From the NCBI GenBank assembly GCA_943788135.1, contig CALSPC010000003.1:310001-374000 (forward strand): 64,000 nt of DNA, given 5' to 3'. Origin of the DNA: an uncultured Paracoccaceae bacterium (GTDB taxonomy: Bacteria > Bacteroidota > Bacteroidia > Flavobacteriales > Flavobacteriaceae). Under the pieces are notes generated by a model. It was given only the letters and a program-made list of their open reading frames with translations, was not told the DNA's origin and did no database searches. A program made the position numbers and the translations under genes. Below, one piece after another: positions 36,001 to 43,704 of this stretch (positions are counted from its first letter, which is position 1; each line of letters opens with the position of its first letter).

Positions 36001-37352
36001 GGGTGTTAACGGGTATTAACCGAATGCAAGTCAATTATTCAGAAAGCAATAGCTCCTTTTTACCGGGCTACCTTCCAGCGCCTGGGTTTTTAGGAACCCT
36101 TAGACCAACAGCAGGTTACACTTTTGGAAGTCAACGCGACATCAGAAGAATTGCTGCAGAAAATGGATGGCTAACGACGTATTCGCAATTTAATCAACAG
36201 TACACGGAGACCTACAACCAAGACATCGACTTTTCTATTAATATGGAGCCTATTCCAGATCTAAAAATTGATTTGAATGGTGGTAAAACATTAGCAACTA
36301 ACTTTGCAGAAAATTTTAATGCGGTAGGAGATACCTATAATTCGCTAACACGTAATACTTTTGGAAATTACAACATATCTACCATCTTAATAAAAACAGC
36401 CTTTAGTCAAAGTGATGAGCTTAAATCGGCGCCGTTTGAAGAATTTAAGAGCAACCGTTTGGTTATTGCGAATCGCTTAGCTCAAAATTTCTATGGTGGC
36501 AATGGGTTTACAACTGATGCAGAAGGCTATCCCGAAGGCTTTGGAAAAAATAGTCAAGCGGTATTATTACCTTCGTTTTTGGCCGCATATTCCGGAACAA
36601 AATCAAACAAAACAAGTTTGGATGCTATTAAAGAGATCCCACTTCCAAACTGGACCTTGAAATATACTGGATTTATGAAAAACAAATGGTTTAGAAAACG
36701 CTTTAGAAGGTTTTCTATAACCCATGGCTATAACGCTTCATACACCATCAATCAGTTTCGTACAAATTTAGATTATACTGCGGCAAATCCAAACATAGCC
36801 TACGAAGATCAAAGTGATAAAACCAAAGATCAATCCGGGAATTATAAAGCTGAAACCTTATACAGTAACATCAATTTGGTAGAACAGTTTAGCCCTTTAG
36901 TTAAGATTGATTTTGAAATGAAAAACTCGATTAAAGTTTCAGCAGAAATTAAAAAAGACCGAAGTTTATCGTTAAGTTTTGACAATAATCTTCTAACTGA
37001 AATTCATGGAGACGAATATATTTTTGGATTGGGGTATCGCATCAAAGATTTAAAAATCCGATCAAAATTAGCGGGTCCTCGAAAAATTATAAAAAGTGAT
37101 TTAAACATGAAAGCGGATATTTCTATGAGAGATAATAGAACGATTATTCGCTATTTAGACTTAGATAACAATCAAGTAAGTGCGGGTCAAACCATATGGA
37201 GTATGCGTTATGCAGCAGATTATGCGTTCAGTAAAAACCTAACCGCCATTTTCTTCTTTGACTATGCTTTTTCAGAATATGCAATCTCAACGGCATTTCC
37301 TCAAACGACAATTCGTTCAGGATTTACGTTGCGCTATAATTTCGGTAATTAA
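30057..37352 (+). CDS. sprA: Cell surface protein SprA, type IX secretion translocon / gliding motility
   Basis: 2431 residues, the size expected for SprA, the 36-stranded outer-membrane barrel through which T9SS cargo such as gliding adhesins exits. A signal peptide (KRLFFAALFLGFNLALFAQ) precedes SprA_N-type regions and thousands of residues of beta-strand-rich sequence with frequent Asn/Asp loops, ending FTLRYNFGN. The ruvA-sprA-gcvH order is a conserved flavobacterial arrangement. The start is TTG at 30057, with no ATG between it and the signal peptide; it overlaps a TACATTTG element (30052-30059). Confidence 0.96.
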   Translation: MELYNSKSYIKRLFFAALFLGFNLALFAQQPATVRDSTSTTFSFGTLDTPNPESIESKYTYDPLTDRYFYTSTIGDFNINYPVILSPKEFQELVLKESLKSYYKEKLDAIDGKKEGSEKAKKNLIPDLYVNSKFFETIFGSNVISVVPQGSVEIDLGAMYTKQENPAFSPRNQSNFTFDFDQRISLSLTGKVGTRLSVNANYDTQSTFDFQNLFKIEYTPLNNPEELLGDKGKKLLGKGRELTNQGRQLLENPQGVASGLAQKQLNKLNSDNEDSILQNLELGNVSMPLNSSLITGAQSLFGVKTELQFGKTRVTAVFSEQQSETRSVTAQGGGTLEDFEFFGLDYDENRHFFLGHYFRSAYDSALENYPFIQSQVQITRIEVWVTNRTNRTDNIRNIVALQDLGESSEIGLNPIPPGFANVGSTAYPDNKNNNFDPTTIGSGSLLTSAIRDISTVQSGFSSLNVNEGFDYAKLENARKLTEGSEYTVDTQLGYISLNQRLQNDEILAVAYQYTVAGEVYQVGEFANDGVTATDSSVDSTTGNTTVTNQSLVLKMLKSAVTNVNLPVWDLMMKNIYNTGAYQLSQEDFKLNIFYNETSALNFITPVGTTAFPAPTGNNDPIEETPLIRLFNFDRLNFNNDPQNNGDGFFDFVPGITVLPQNGKIVFTKVEPFGSYLFETLRTTSAENYEGDESTYNENQEKYVYRSLYKNTKTAALQDSDKNKFLMRGRYKSSGSSGIPIGAFNVPRGSVKVTAGGRVLVEGVDYTVNYQIGTVQILDPSLQASNTPIEVSVENNAAFGQQTKRFTGFNVEHQFNENFVLGATFLNLNERPITQKANLGTESINNSIFGFNGNYSTEVPFLTRLANKLPNIDTDVVSNLSLRGEFAYLRPGAPKGTDFDNEVTSYVDDFEGTQNGISLLSPQSWTLSSRPKDLGRTYAEGSENDLGYQNGFDRALLNWYSVDPIFYSSRRPDGISDDDISDNYSRRIFINELFPQVDLVTGQFSAINSLDLVYSPTERGPYNYKADAVDGILETPKDSWAGITRQLTTTDLEQSNVEYIEFWLLDPFLNNPSNTGGKLILNLGNISEDVIKDGKKQYENGLPEDGDINFLPATSWGTVTPQNQSLVYAFSSQGDARSNQDVGLDGYDDSEEKAITDPRFSAFTTLSDPANDNYNYYLNTKGNIFERYKRYNGLEGNSPDTFSETNRGSTTLPDVEDINRDNTMNTIDSYYEYEIDITPSELSNPSASYIVDRKAADSNIILPNGSPLGPGVNWYQYRIPLSEFSSEIGGISDFRSIRFVRMYLTEFSETTVLRFGTLDLVRSDWRRYQLSLDDESDEATQSDPTDFTVGIVGVQENDGGYVSPPGIVREQLNNNNTIVRQNEQSLVVDVCELESKDARGVFKNINVDMRQYKKLKMFIHAEDGETDSFEEGSMVAFVRMGNDFTQNYYQIEVPLRKSSGANRTAPNEVWPEENQLDISLEFLKKIKALGISQGTLGDETPAFYNIVDGVLQENPIDEFAPFSLGSNAGPVEQRIAVKGNPNFGDIRTLMIGIKNISDSNQCAEVWFNELRLADMDNEGGWAAIMSMDSNVADFMNLNATAKRSTTGFGSLEQGPNERSREDLKQYDVVTNMNLGQLLPKKWGLEIPFNYGQSEALITPEFDQQYKDQKLQTRLDAAASPEERERIKTQSEDYTKRQSINFIGVRKQRTGDAKPRIYDVENLTLNYSYNSVKHRDFEIENALDQNVKVGANYNYSFNPLKIEPFKKNDSLFMNKYWKLIKDFNLNLLPSSLAVKSDFIRQFNSQKFRDADLGASNITVDELIRRNYTFDFQYTINYDITDGLRVNFTASNNNIVRNYFINDELNGDQDPNLGVWDRFFDFGDPNRHTQQLGVNYTLPLNKFPALSFITSNYSYVGDFQWNKGSDLLVDNNTTSLGNSISNASQHNLNTSLDMRKLYRYLGLKTNSRRRSSKAKKFNLKDFGLGVLTGINRMQVNYSESNSSFLPGYLPAPGFLGTLRPTAGYTFGSQRDIRRIAAENGWLTTYSQFNQQYTETYNQDIDFSINMEPIPDLKIDLNGGKTLATNFAENFNAVGDTYNSLTRNTFGNYNISTILIKTAFSQSDELKSAPFEEFKSNRLVIANRLAQNFYGGNGFTTDAEGYPEGFGKNSQAVLLPSFLAAYSGTKSNKTSLDAIKEIPLPNWTLKYTGFMKNKWFRKRFRRFSITHGYNASYTINQFRTNLDYTAANPNIAYEDQSDKTKDQSGNYKAETLYSNINLVEQFSPLVKIDFEMKNSIKVSAEIKKDRSLSLSFDNNLLTEIHGDEYIFGLGYRIKDLKIRSKLAGPRKIIKSDLNMKADISMRDNRTIIRYLDLDNNQVSAGQTIWSMRYAADYAFSKNLTAIFFFDYAFSEYAISTAFPQTTIRSGFTLRYNFGN

Positions 37353-37379
37353 AATCCACTACACTAATATTAGATACTT

Positions 37380-37760
37380 ATGAATGTTCCTTCAGAATTA
37401 AAATACACAAAAGACCACGAATGGGTCAACATAGACGGTGCTATTGTAACCGTAGGAATCACTGATTTTGCGCAAAGCGAATTAGGAGATATTGTTTATG
37501 TTGAAGTAGATACTCTAGATGAAACCTTAGAAGCTGACGCCGTTTTTGGAACGGTAGAAGCGGTAAAAACAGTTTCAGATTTGTTTTTGCCCGTAACCGG
37601 TGAAATTATAGCGTTTAATGAGGCTTTAGAAGACGAGCCAGAAAAAGTAAATGAAGACCCTTATGGCGCTGGATGGATGATTAAAATTAAAGTTGCAGAC
37701 ACCGCAGATTTAGAAGCACTGCTAAGTGCAGAAGAGTATAAAGCCATCATTGGTGCTTAA
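37380..37760 (+). CDS. gcvH: Glycine cleavage system H protein
   Basis: 126-residue lipoyl carrier of the glycine cleavage complex, shuttling the aminomethyl group between P, T and L proteins. Lipoylated lysine is Lys63 in GTVEAVKTVSD; the surrounding YTKDHEWVNIDGAIVTVGITDFAQSELGD and NEDPYGAGWMIKIKV are family signatures. It follows sprA by 27 bases and overlaps the start of a VanZ-like gene. Confidence 0.96.
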   Translation: MNVPSELKYTKDHEWVNIDGAIVTVGITDFAQSELGDIVYVEVDTLDETLEADAVFGTVEAVKTVSDLFLPVTGEIIAFNEALEDEPEKVNEDPYGAGWMIKIKVADTADLEALLSAEEYKAIIGA

Positions 37761-38124
37761 AGCAATTCTGATACATAGTACCACTATAATTTATACCATC
37801 TCAATTGGTGTCTTGAGTTTAATTCGCCTTACAAATGTGCCGAAACTTAACACTGGATTTGATGATAAAATCGCCCATTTTTTAATGTATGCGCTGCTTG
37901 GTTTTTTGTGGTTTATCAGTTTAGAAACGTTAAAAAAAAAGTCAAGTTTAGGTATCGCTGTAATATTGGCTATCGGATTTGGCACGGTAATTGAAATTTT
38001 GCAAAGCCTAGTTTCTAGCTATAGAACAACAGAGATTTTAGACATTGTCGCAAATTGCTTAGGAGTCATCACAATGGCTTTTATTGTTCACATCAAAAAA
38101 GAAGATATAGTTAAAAAACTATAA
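37753..38124 (+). CDS. VanZ-like membrane protein
   Basis: About 123 residues with four transmembrane helices and the VanZ-family pattern: KLNTGFDDKIAHFLMYALLGF, then GTVIEILQSLVSSYRTTEILDIVANCLGVI. The track begins at a GTG inside gcvH (37726); a GTG at 37753 (or TTG at 37750) gives an eight-base overlap with the gcvH stop and a better N-terminus. VanZ homologues in teicoplanin clusters alter glycopeptide sensitivity, but lone copies like this one have no established role. Confidence 0.82.
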   Translation: MLKAILIHSTTIIYTISIGVLSLIRLTNVPKLNTGFDDKIAHFLMYALLGFLWFISLETLKKKSSLGIAVILAIGFGTVIEILQSLVSSYRTTEILDIVANCLGVITMAFIVHIKKEDIVKKL

Positions 38125-38183
38125 ACATTTGTATATGTATTAAATTTTTAAGTAATTTAACCCTCGGAAAAATAACACCAAAA

Positions 38184-38900
38184 ATGGAATCAAAGAAAAA
38201 CTCAAAAGCAGACGTCAGTAGAAATGGATCTATCTATTTTGCAGTCGGTTTAGCACTCATGTTGTTTTTAACATACAGCACCATTAACTATAAGACTTAT
38301 GACAAGTCATTAATTGATATCGGAAAGCTAGATCTGGATTCAGAACTTGACGAAGAAATTCCATTAATAGATCAATTAAAGCCACCACCACCACCGCCAC
38401 CGCCACCAGCTGCACCGGAGGTTATCGAGATTGTGGAAGATGAAGAAGAGATTGAAGAAACGGTGATTGAATCTACTGAAACTGATCAGGATGAGGAAAT
38501 TGAAGTTGAAGATATTGAAGTTGAAGAGGTCTATGAAGACGTTGAAGTCCCATTTTCCGTAATTGAAAATGTACCAGAATATCCTGGTTGTGAAAAAGGG
38601 TCTAATGCTGACAAAAGAAAATGTATGTCTGCTAAGATTGCCAAATTTGTACAGCGTAAGTTCAATACAGATTTAGCAGGGGACTTAGGGCTCTCAGGAA
38701 GACAACGTATTAGTGTAATTTTTAAAATTAATAAATCAGGAGATGTTGTTGGTGTACGTTCAAGAGCACCACACCCACGCTTAGAAAAAGAAGCCGCACG
38801 TGTGATTAACTTATTGCCAAAAATGAAACCTGGACGTCAGCGTGGAAAAGCGGTGGTTGTGCCTTACTCATTACCAATTACATTTCAAGTCCAAGATTAA
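38184..38900 (+). CDS. tonB: TonB family energy transducer, copy 1
   Basis: 238 residues: one N-terminal membrane anchor (about 15-33), a periplasmic linker with a run of eight or nine prolines after DQLK, a highly acidic segment (EDEEEIEETVIESTETDQ), then a C-terminal TonB domain (VPFSVIENVPEYPGC to ITFQVQD) that contacts TonB boxes of outer-membrane receptors. Two cysteines in EYPGCEKGSNADKRKCM are typical of flavobacterial TonB proteins and may form a disulfide. Nearly the same gene follows at 39000, each with the same terminator. Confidence 0.94.
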   Translation: MESKKNSKADVSRNGSIYFAVGLALMLFLTYSTINYKTYDKSLIDIGKLDLDSELDEEIPLIDQLKPPPPPPPPPAAPEVIEIVEDEEEIEETVIESTETDQDEEIEVEDIEVEEVYEDVEVPFSVIENVPEYPGCEKGSNADKRKCMSAKIAKFVQRKFNTDLAGDLGLSGRQRISVIFKINKSGDVVGVRSRAPHPRLEKEAARVINLLPKMKPGRQRGKAVVVPYSLPITFQVQD

Positions 38901-38925
38901 GGTCTTTTAACGTTCTATAATTTAT

Positions 38926-38950
38926 AAATCCCGCCTCGGCGGGATTTTTT
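38926..38950 (+). terminator. Terminator after tonB copy 1
   Basis: AAATCCCGCC / GGCGGGATTT stem with a two-base TC spacer and T tail. The same hairpin sequence follows the second tonB. Confidence 0.9.
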
Positions 38951-38999
38951 GGTATGTTTATTGTTGTATTAAGACCATAACCCCCTTAAATACAATGTA

Positions 39000-39749
39000 A
39001 TGAAAGCTCCTCCAAAAAAATCCGAACCCCGATTACCCAAAAAAGCACCTAAAGCAGACGTCAGTAGAAATGGGTCTATTTATTTTGCTGTTGGACTACT
39101 CGTGATGCTGTTTATCTCCAATCAAATGATTAACTACAAAACGTATGATAAACTAGACATTGATATTGGCTCTTTAGATCTCGAGAAAGAAATTGAACAA
39201 GAAATTCCAATTATAGACCTTAAATTACCGCCACCACCGCCACCGCCACCACCCGTTGCACCTCAGGTTATTGATATTGTAGATGACGAAGAAGAGGTCG
39301 AAGAAACGGTGATTGAATCTACCGAGACGGATCAGGAAGATGAGATTTTAGAAGTTGAAGATGTTGAAGTCGAAGAGGTTAATGAAGAGGTTGAAGTCCC
39401 ATTTTCCGTAATTGAAAACGTACCAGAATATCCAGGTTGTGAAAAAGGGTCCAATGCCGACAAAAGAAAATGCATGTCTGATAAAATCGCCAAATTTGTA
39501 CAACGTAAGTTTAATACAGATTTAGCGGGGGACTTAGGCTTGTCTGGAAAACAACGAATAAATGTAATTTTTAAAATTGATAAAAATGGAAATGTAACTG
39601 GGGTGCGTTCTAGAGCACCACATCCGCGCTTAGAAAAAGAAGCCGCGCGTGTGATTAACTTGTTGCCAAAAATGAAGCCTGGACGTCAACGTGGAAAAGC
39701 GGTAGTTGTGCCCTACTCATTACCAATTACCTTTAAAGTTCAAGAGTAA
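39000..39749 (+). CDS. tonB: TonB family energy transducer, copy 2
   Basis: 249 residues, same layout as copy 1: membrane anchor (about 24-44), proline run, acidic linker (DDEEEVEETVIESTETDQ) and TonB C-terminal domain. The C-terminal 130 residues differ from copy 1 at only a handful of positions, while the first 25 residues are longer and more basic (KAPPKKSEPRLPKKAPK). Tandem duplication is evident, and the different N-termini may change ExbB/ExbD pairing or level. The downstream terminator is shared with the convergent retropepsin gene. Confidence 0.94.
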   Translation: MKAPPKKSEPRLPKKAPKADVSRNGSIYFAVGLLVMLFISNQMINYKTYDKLDIDIGSLDLEKEIEQEIPIIDLKLPPPPPPPPPVAPQVIDIVDDEEEVEETVIESTETDQEDEILEVEDVEVEEVNEEVEVPFSVIENVPEYPGCEKGSNADKRKCMSDKIAKFVQRKFNTDLAGDLGLSGKQRINVIFKIDKNGNVTGVRSRAPHPRLEKEAARVINLLPKMKPGRQRGKAVVVPYSLPITFKVQE

Positions 39750-39773
39750 ATTCTTTGTATTTATGTATACTTT

Positions 39774-39799
39774 AAAAATCCCGCCTCGGCGGGATTTTT
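39774..39799. terminator. Bidirectional terminator between tonB copy 2 and the retropepsin gene
   Basis: AAAAATCCCGCC / GGCGGGATTTTT around TC, with T runs on both strands. It can end transcription from either side. Confidence 0.88.
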
Positions 39800-39800
39800 A

Positions 39801-40256
39801 TTAGTTATGTTTTAAGTATATATATTTTTTTTCATAATCGATCACAGCATGCCCCTTTTTGAGTATATCTGCACCAATGATTCCATCAATGGGGGCTGAA
39901 TCAACAGCGTTGAATGCAGTGTTAATATAGCTCAAATCTATCAATGCAATTGGAAAACGTTTTTTTATCCATCCACCAATTTTAATGGTATTATTTTTAG
40001 AATGAAAAGTGTCAATTTGATCAGGGCCAGCTCCGCTGGCTTTAATACTTGAAGGACTCGAATGTAGCTTGAAATGGTCTTTACGCTCAAGGTCTAAAAA
40101 GGTTGTAGAAGCACCGGTGTCTAAGATGAAAACGCCTTTTACGCCATTAATTTTACAAATGATCTTAAAATGATTAGAGACCATAGCGTGCATTTTTATT
40201 CTAAAATAGGATTTCTCCATGAGAAATTCGGACAACGGAACTTGAGGTGTTTTCAA
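39801..40256 (-). CDS. Retropepsin-like aspartic protease family protein
   Basis: 151 residues. A single aspartyl active-site motif, FILDTGASTTFLD (about residues 45-57), and a later conserved IDGIIGADILKKGHAVIDYEKKYIYL mark the clan AA retropepsin-like fold, which works as a dimer. No signal peptide or anchor is seen, so it is probably cytoplasmic. Proteolytic activity of such small bacterial proteins is inferred only from the family. It converges on tonB copy 2 and is divergent from tatD. Confidence 0.88.
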   Translation of the reverse strand: MKTPQVPLSEFLMEKSYFRIKMHAMVSNHFKIICKINGVKGVFILDTGASTTFLDLERKDHFKLHSSPSSIKASGAGPDQIDTFHSKNNTIKIGGWIKKRFPIALIDLSYINTAFNAVDSAPIDGIIGADILKKGHAVIDYEKKYIYLKHN

Positions 40257-40305
40257 AGTAAAATATTTTTAACAAAGATACTATTCAAAATCTTACTTTT
40301 GCACT

Positions 40306-41073
40306 ATGATAATCACAGATACACATACTCACCTATATAGCGAAGCTTTTGACGAAGACCGAACAGAAGTTATTGAGCGAGCACTCGCTGCGGGTGTCAC
40401 ACGGTTTTTTATTCCAGCAATTGATTCTACATATACACAAGCAATGTATGCACTAGAACAAAGCTATCCAGAACATATGTTTTTGATGATGGGGCTTCAT
40501 CCCACGCATGTTAAAGAAAATTATTTAGAAGAGTTGTCACACATTAAAGATCAACTGGCTGCTCGAAAATTTGTAGCAATTGGCGAAATTGGGATTGACC
40601 TTTACTGGGACAAAAGCACATTGCCGCTTCAGCAACAGTTGTTTAGAGCGCAAATTCAGTTGGCCAAACAGTATAAATTACCTATTGTGATCCATTGTCG
40701 AGATGCTTTTGATGAGGTGTTTGAAATTTTAGAAGAAGAAAAAGGACCAGATCTTTTTGGTATTTTTCATTGTTTTACAGGAAGTTTGGAGCAGGCCAAA
40801 CAAGCGATCTCCTATAATATGAAACTAGGAATCGGTGGTGTTGTGACATTTAAAAACGGAAAAATTGATCAATTTTTAAATCAAATCGATTTAAAACACA
40901 TTGTTCTAGAAACCGACGCACCTTACTTATCACCGGTACCTTACAGAGGAAAACGCAATGAAAGTAGTTATGTTTTGAATGTTTTAGAAAAGGTAGCGGA
41001 TATTTATGGCGCCTCAAAAGCGTATATTGCAGAGGTCACGACCCAAAACTCAAAAACTGTTTTTAAATTTTAA
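40306..41073 (+). CDS. tatD: TatD family metal-dependent DNase
   Basis: 255-residue TIM-barrel hydrolase. Metal-binding motifs: DTHTHL at the extreme N-terminus, GEIGIDLYWDKS, VIHCRDAFDE, FHCFTGS and ETDAPYLSPVPYRGKRNES. It cleaves DNA 3'-5' and may act in repair or RNA turnover. TACTTTTG at 40294-40301 resembles a -7 box only five bases before the ATG, which would give a very short or no leader, or may be fortuitous. Followed after five bases by the asparaginase gene. Confidence 0.93.
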   Translation: MIITDTHTHLYSEAFDEDRTEVIERALAAGVTRFFIPAIDSTYTQAMYALEQSYPEHMFLMMGLHPTHVKENYLEELSHIKDQLAARKFVAIGEIGIDLYWDKSTLPLQQQLFRAQIQLAKQYKLPIVIHCRDAFDEVFEILEEEKGPDLFGIFHCFTGSLEQAKQAISYNMKLGIGGVVTFKNGKIDQFLNQIDLKHIVLETDAPYLSPVPYRGKRNESSYVLNVLEKVADIYGASKAYIAEVTTQNSKTVFKF

Positions 41074-41078
41074 ATCCA

Positions 41079-42101
41079 ATGAAACCACAAATCCTACTTA
41101 TTTATACTGGCGGTACTATTGGGATGATGAAAGACCCCGTTACCGGGACTCTACAAGCATTTGATTTTGCAGCTCTCTTAGATAAAATTCCAGAACTAAA
41201 TTTGTTAGACTGTAATATTGATACGGTATCTTTTGAAACCCCAATAGATTCGTCTAATATCAACCCTTCGCATTGGATTTCAATTGCAACTCTTATAGAG
41301 GATAATTACAAGACTCATGACGGGTTTGTAGTCCTTCATGGTAGTGATACAATGAGCTATACTGCATCAGCACTAAGTTTTATGTTAGAAAATCTTTCGA
41401 AACCTGTTATTTTTACGGGATCACAATTGCCAATAGGCGATTTAAGAACAGATGCAAAAGAAAATTTAATTACATCTATCCAAATTGCAGCCCTTCATAA
41501 CAACAATACACCAATTATAAAAGAAGTGGGATTGTATTTTGAATATAAATTATTAAGAGGAAATAGAACAACAAAAATTAATGCCGAACATTTTGAGGCG
41601 TTTGCGTCCTTAAATTTTCCGGCGCTTCTAACCTCTGGAGTCCACTTGACGGTTCATCATGAATTGTTACATAAACACTATGCTCAGGCCCCATTAATGG
41701 TGCATAAAAAACTGGACCCAAATATTGTGCTGATAAAGCTATTTCCAGGAATTACAGCAGTTATATTACAATCAATATTAGAAATTCCAAATTTAAAAGC
41801 CTGTGTTATAGAAAGCTACGGTAGTGGGAATGCCACTACTGAAACCTGGTTTTTAGAAGGTATTCAAGATGCAATATCCAAAGGGGTATATGTAATTAAT
41901 GTCACCCAATGCGCAGGAGGCAGTGTTCATATGCGTAAATATCAGACGGGAAAACGCCTTGAGGAAATGGGTGTCATTTCTGGAAAGGACATGACAACCG
42001 AGTCTGCAATCACTAAATTAATGTACATGTTGGGGCTTCAAATTCCAAAAAATATGTTCAAAACTGTTTTTGAAACCGGGATTCGTGGCGAAATATCATA
42101 A
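41079..42101 (+). CDS. ansA: Type I asparaginase
   Basis: 340 residues, cytoplasmic (no signal peptide). First catalytic threonine in YTGGTIGMM (about residues 8-16) and the second in VLHGSDTMSYTASALSFML; GSQLPIGDLRTDAKENL and the C-terminal GKDMTTESAITKLMYMLG complete the family pattern. It hydrolyses asparagine to aspartate and ammonia. Probably co-transcribed with tatD. Confidence 0.95.
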   Translation: MKPQILLIYTGGTIGMMKDPVTGTLQAFDFAALLDKIPELNLLDCNIDTVSFETPIDSSNINPSHWISIATLIEDNYKTHDGFVVLHGSDTMSYTASALSFMLENLSKPVIFTGSQLPIGDLRTDAKENLITSIQIAALHNNNTPIIKEVGLYFEYKLLRGNRTTKINAEHFEAFASLNFPALLTSGVHLTVHHELLHKHYAQAPLMVHKKLDPNIVLIKLFPGITAVILQSILEIPNLKACVIESYGSGNATTETWFLEGIQDAISKGVYVINVTQCAGGSVHMRKYQTGKRLEEMGVISGKDMTTESAITKLMYMLGLQIPKNMFKTVFETGIRGEIS

Positions 42102-42172
42102 AATTAACGCTTAAAAATTTTAGCAATCAAACAATTTTTTCTTTATTTGGCAAGCAATAAAAGCAATAAACT

Positions 42173-42257
42173 AGAGAGGTGGCCGAGTGGCTTAAGGCGC
42201 ACGCTTGGAAAGCGTGTATACGGCAACGTATCGAGGGTTCGAATCCCTTCCTCTCTG
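42173..42257 (+). tRNA. tRNA-Ser (anticodon GGA)
   Basis: Acceptor AGAGAGG pairs with CCTCTCT, D-arm GGCCGAGTGGCTTAAGGC, anticodon loop TTGGAAA on CACGC/GCGTG, long variable arm, T-arm GAGGGTTCGAATCCCTT, discriminator G. The class II variable arm confirms serine. CCA is not encoded (GCA follows). Confidence 0.96.
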
Positions 42258-42448
42258 CAATTACTTAAGTATTAATAACGTATCTTTTTTTCTGAAGCGG
42301 ATTAATAGATTTCTTTTTTAAGATGATTAGTTTAAGTTCAATTAAAATTTATCGAGTTTTGTTGTTTTTATTTTTGTAATTACATTTTTTTTATATCTTT
42401 AACATCTTATACAAACATTATAATTTTAATAAAAATCAATAAATAACA

Positions 42449-43234
42449 ATGAAAAGACTAATTCCAATCCTAGCTATCGCATTCATGACAGCATTCGGGT
42501 CTCTAAACGCGACTTCTTACACGAACATGAGCACGAACTCTTTTGTATCTACAATTGTAAACCCAGTTCAAGATGAAGCAGCTTCGGCCGATGCTGAAGA
42601 ATCTTTAGGGTTTCACCAAGAACTTAAAAAACGATTTATTGAAGGTGGTCCAGGATTTATGGGCATCGTTTTATTGTGTCTTATTTTAGGACTCGCAATT
42701 GCAATTGAAAGAATTATATTTTTAAACCTTTCAACGACCAATTCAAAAAAATTAATTGATGAAGTAGAAGGCGCATTAGCTTCTGGAGGTTTAGATGCCG
42801 CTAAGGAAGTTTGTAGAAATACAAAAGGTCCTATTGCTTCTATCTTCTATCAAGGTTTAGACCGTGCAAACGAAGATTTAGATGCCGCTGAAAAAGCAGT
42901 TGTTGCTTACGGTGGTGTTCAAATGGGACAGCTGGAGAAAAACGTATCTTGGATCTCTTTATTTATCGCTTTAGCACCAATGTTAGGATTCATGGGAACT
43001 GTAATCGGAATGATTCAAGCCTTTGATAAAATTGAAGCTGCAGGAGATATGCAACCTTCACTTGTTGCCGGTGGTATTAAAGTAGCACTTTTAACAACCG
43101 TATTTGGTCTGATTGTTGCCATTATATTACAAATATTCTATAATTATATTATTGCTAAAATTGATAGCATTGTAAACAACATGGAAGACTCCTCTATATC
43201 ATTAATGGATATATTGGTAAAAAACAAAAAATAA
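42449..43234 (+). CDS. exbB: MotA/TolQ/ExbB proton channel family protein
   Basis: 261 residues. N-terminal hydrophobic segment, a spacer rich in Ala/Asp (DEAASADAEES), then three transmembrane helices: GFMGIVLLCLILGLAIAIE, ISLFIALAPMLGFMGTVIGMI and VALLTTVFGLIVAIILQIF. The LAPMLGFMGTVIGMI and GGIKVALLTT wording is typical of ExbB/TolQ channel cores, which use the proton gradient to energise TonB. First gene of the exbB-TM-exbD-exbD cluster. The 190-base leader after tRNA-Ser is AT-rich, with a TATTTTTG element near 42370 but no clear -33. Confidence 0.93.
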   Translation: MKRLIPILAIAFMTAFGSLNATSYTNMSTNSFVSTIVNPVQDEAASADAEESLGFHQELKKRFIEGGPGFMGIVLLCLILGLAIAIERIIFLNLSTTNSKKLIDEVEGALASGGLDAAKEVCRNTKGPIASIFYQGLDRANEDLDAAEKAVVAYGGVQMGQLEKNVSWISLFIALAPMLGFMGTVIGMIQAFDKIEAAGDMQPSLVAGGIKVALLTTVFGLIVAIILQIFYNYIIAKIDSIVNNMEDSSISLMDILVKNKK

Positions 43235-43262
43235 TAACACCACAATACGAAATCAAATAATT

Positions 43263-43703
43263 ATGGATTTACAAAAATTATTGAAGATTGTAGCTATTGT
43301 CATCGGTGTGATTTCAATCTTTTTCCTTGGCAGTATTATATCTACAGGGGATGAAGCTATAAAAGCAGGCGAAGCCAGCGGTACAATTGATGTCTTTATG
43401 AATGTATCTTACATCATTTTAGGCATTGCGGTTCTCGTTGTCTTAATTTTCTCAGTACTTAACTTAGTGTCCAATACTGCAGGGCTTAAAAACACACTTA
43501 TGGGTGTTGGTGCATTTGTAGTACTTGCTTTACTGTGTTACTTTGGGTTTGCTACTGGCGTCGAAACAACGCTTAAAGACGGAGATATTCTTTCTGAAAG
43601 CGGATCTAAACTCGTAGGAGCAGGTTTGTACTTATTCTATTTCTTGGCAGTTATTGCTGGAGGAATAATGTTAGGCTTCGGAATCAAAAAAATGGCAAAA
43701 TAA
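43263..43703 (+). CDS. Hypothetical four-helix membrane protein in exb cluster
   Basis: 146 residues with four hydrophobic segments (about 8-26, 45-65, 76-95, 117-138) and short charged loops. It lies between exbB and the first exbD, 28 bases after exbB and one base before exbD. Proteins of this kind are regularly found at this place in flavobacterial exb clusters and have no known function; a role in the ExbBD complex is inferred from position. Confidence 0.8.
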   Translation: MDLQKLLKIVAIVIGVISIFFLGSIISTGDEAIKAGEASGTIDVFMNVSYIILGIAVLVVLIFSVLNLVSNTAGLKNTLMGVGAFVVLALLCYFGFATGVETTLKDGDILSESGSKLVGAGLYLFYFLAVIAGGIMLGFGIKKMAK

Positions 43704-43704
43704 T

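Noticed and set aside
40294-40301. TACTTTTG as promoter of tatD
   Set aside because: Only five bases before the ATG and no TTG at the right distance; kept as a remark in the gene entry, not as a feature.
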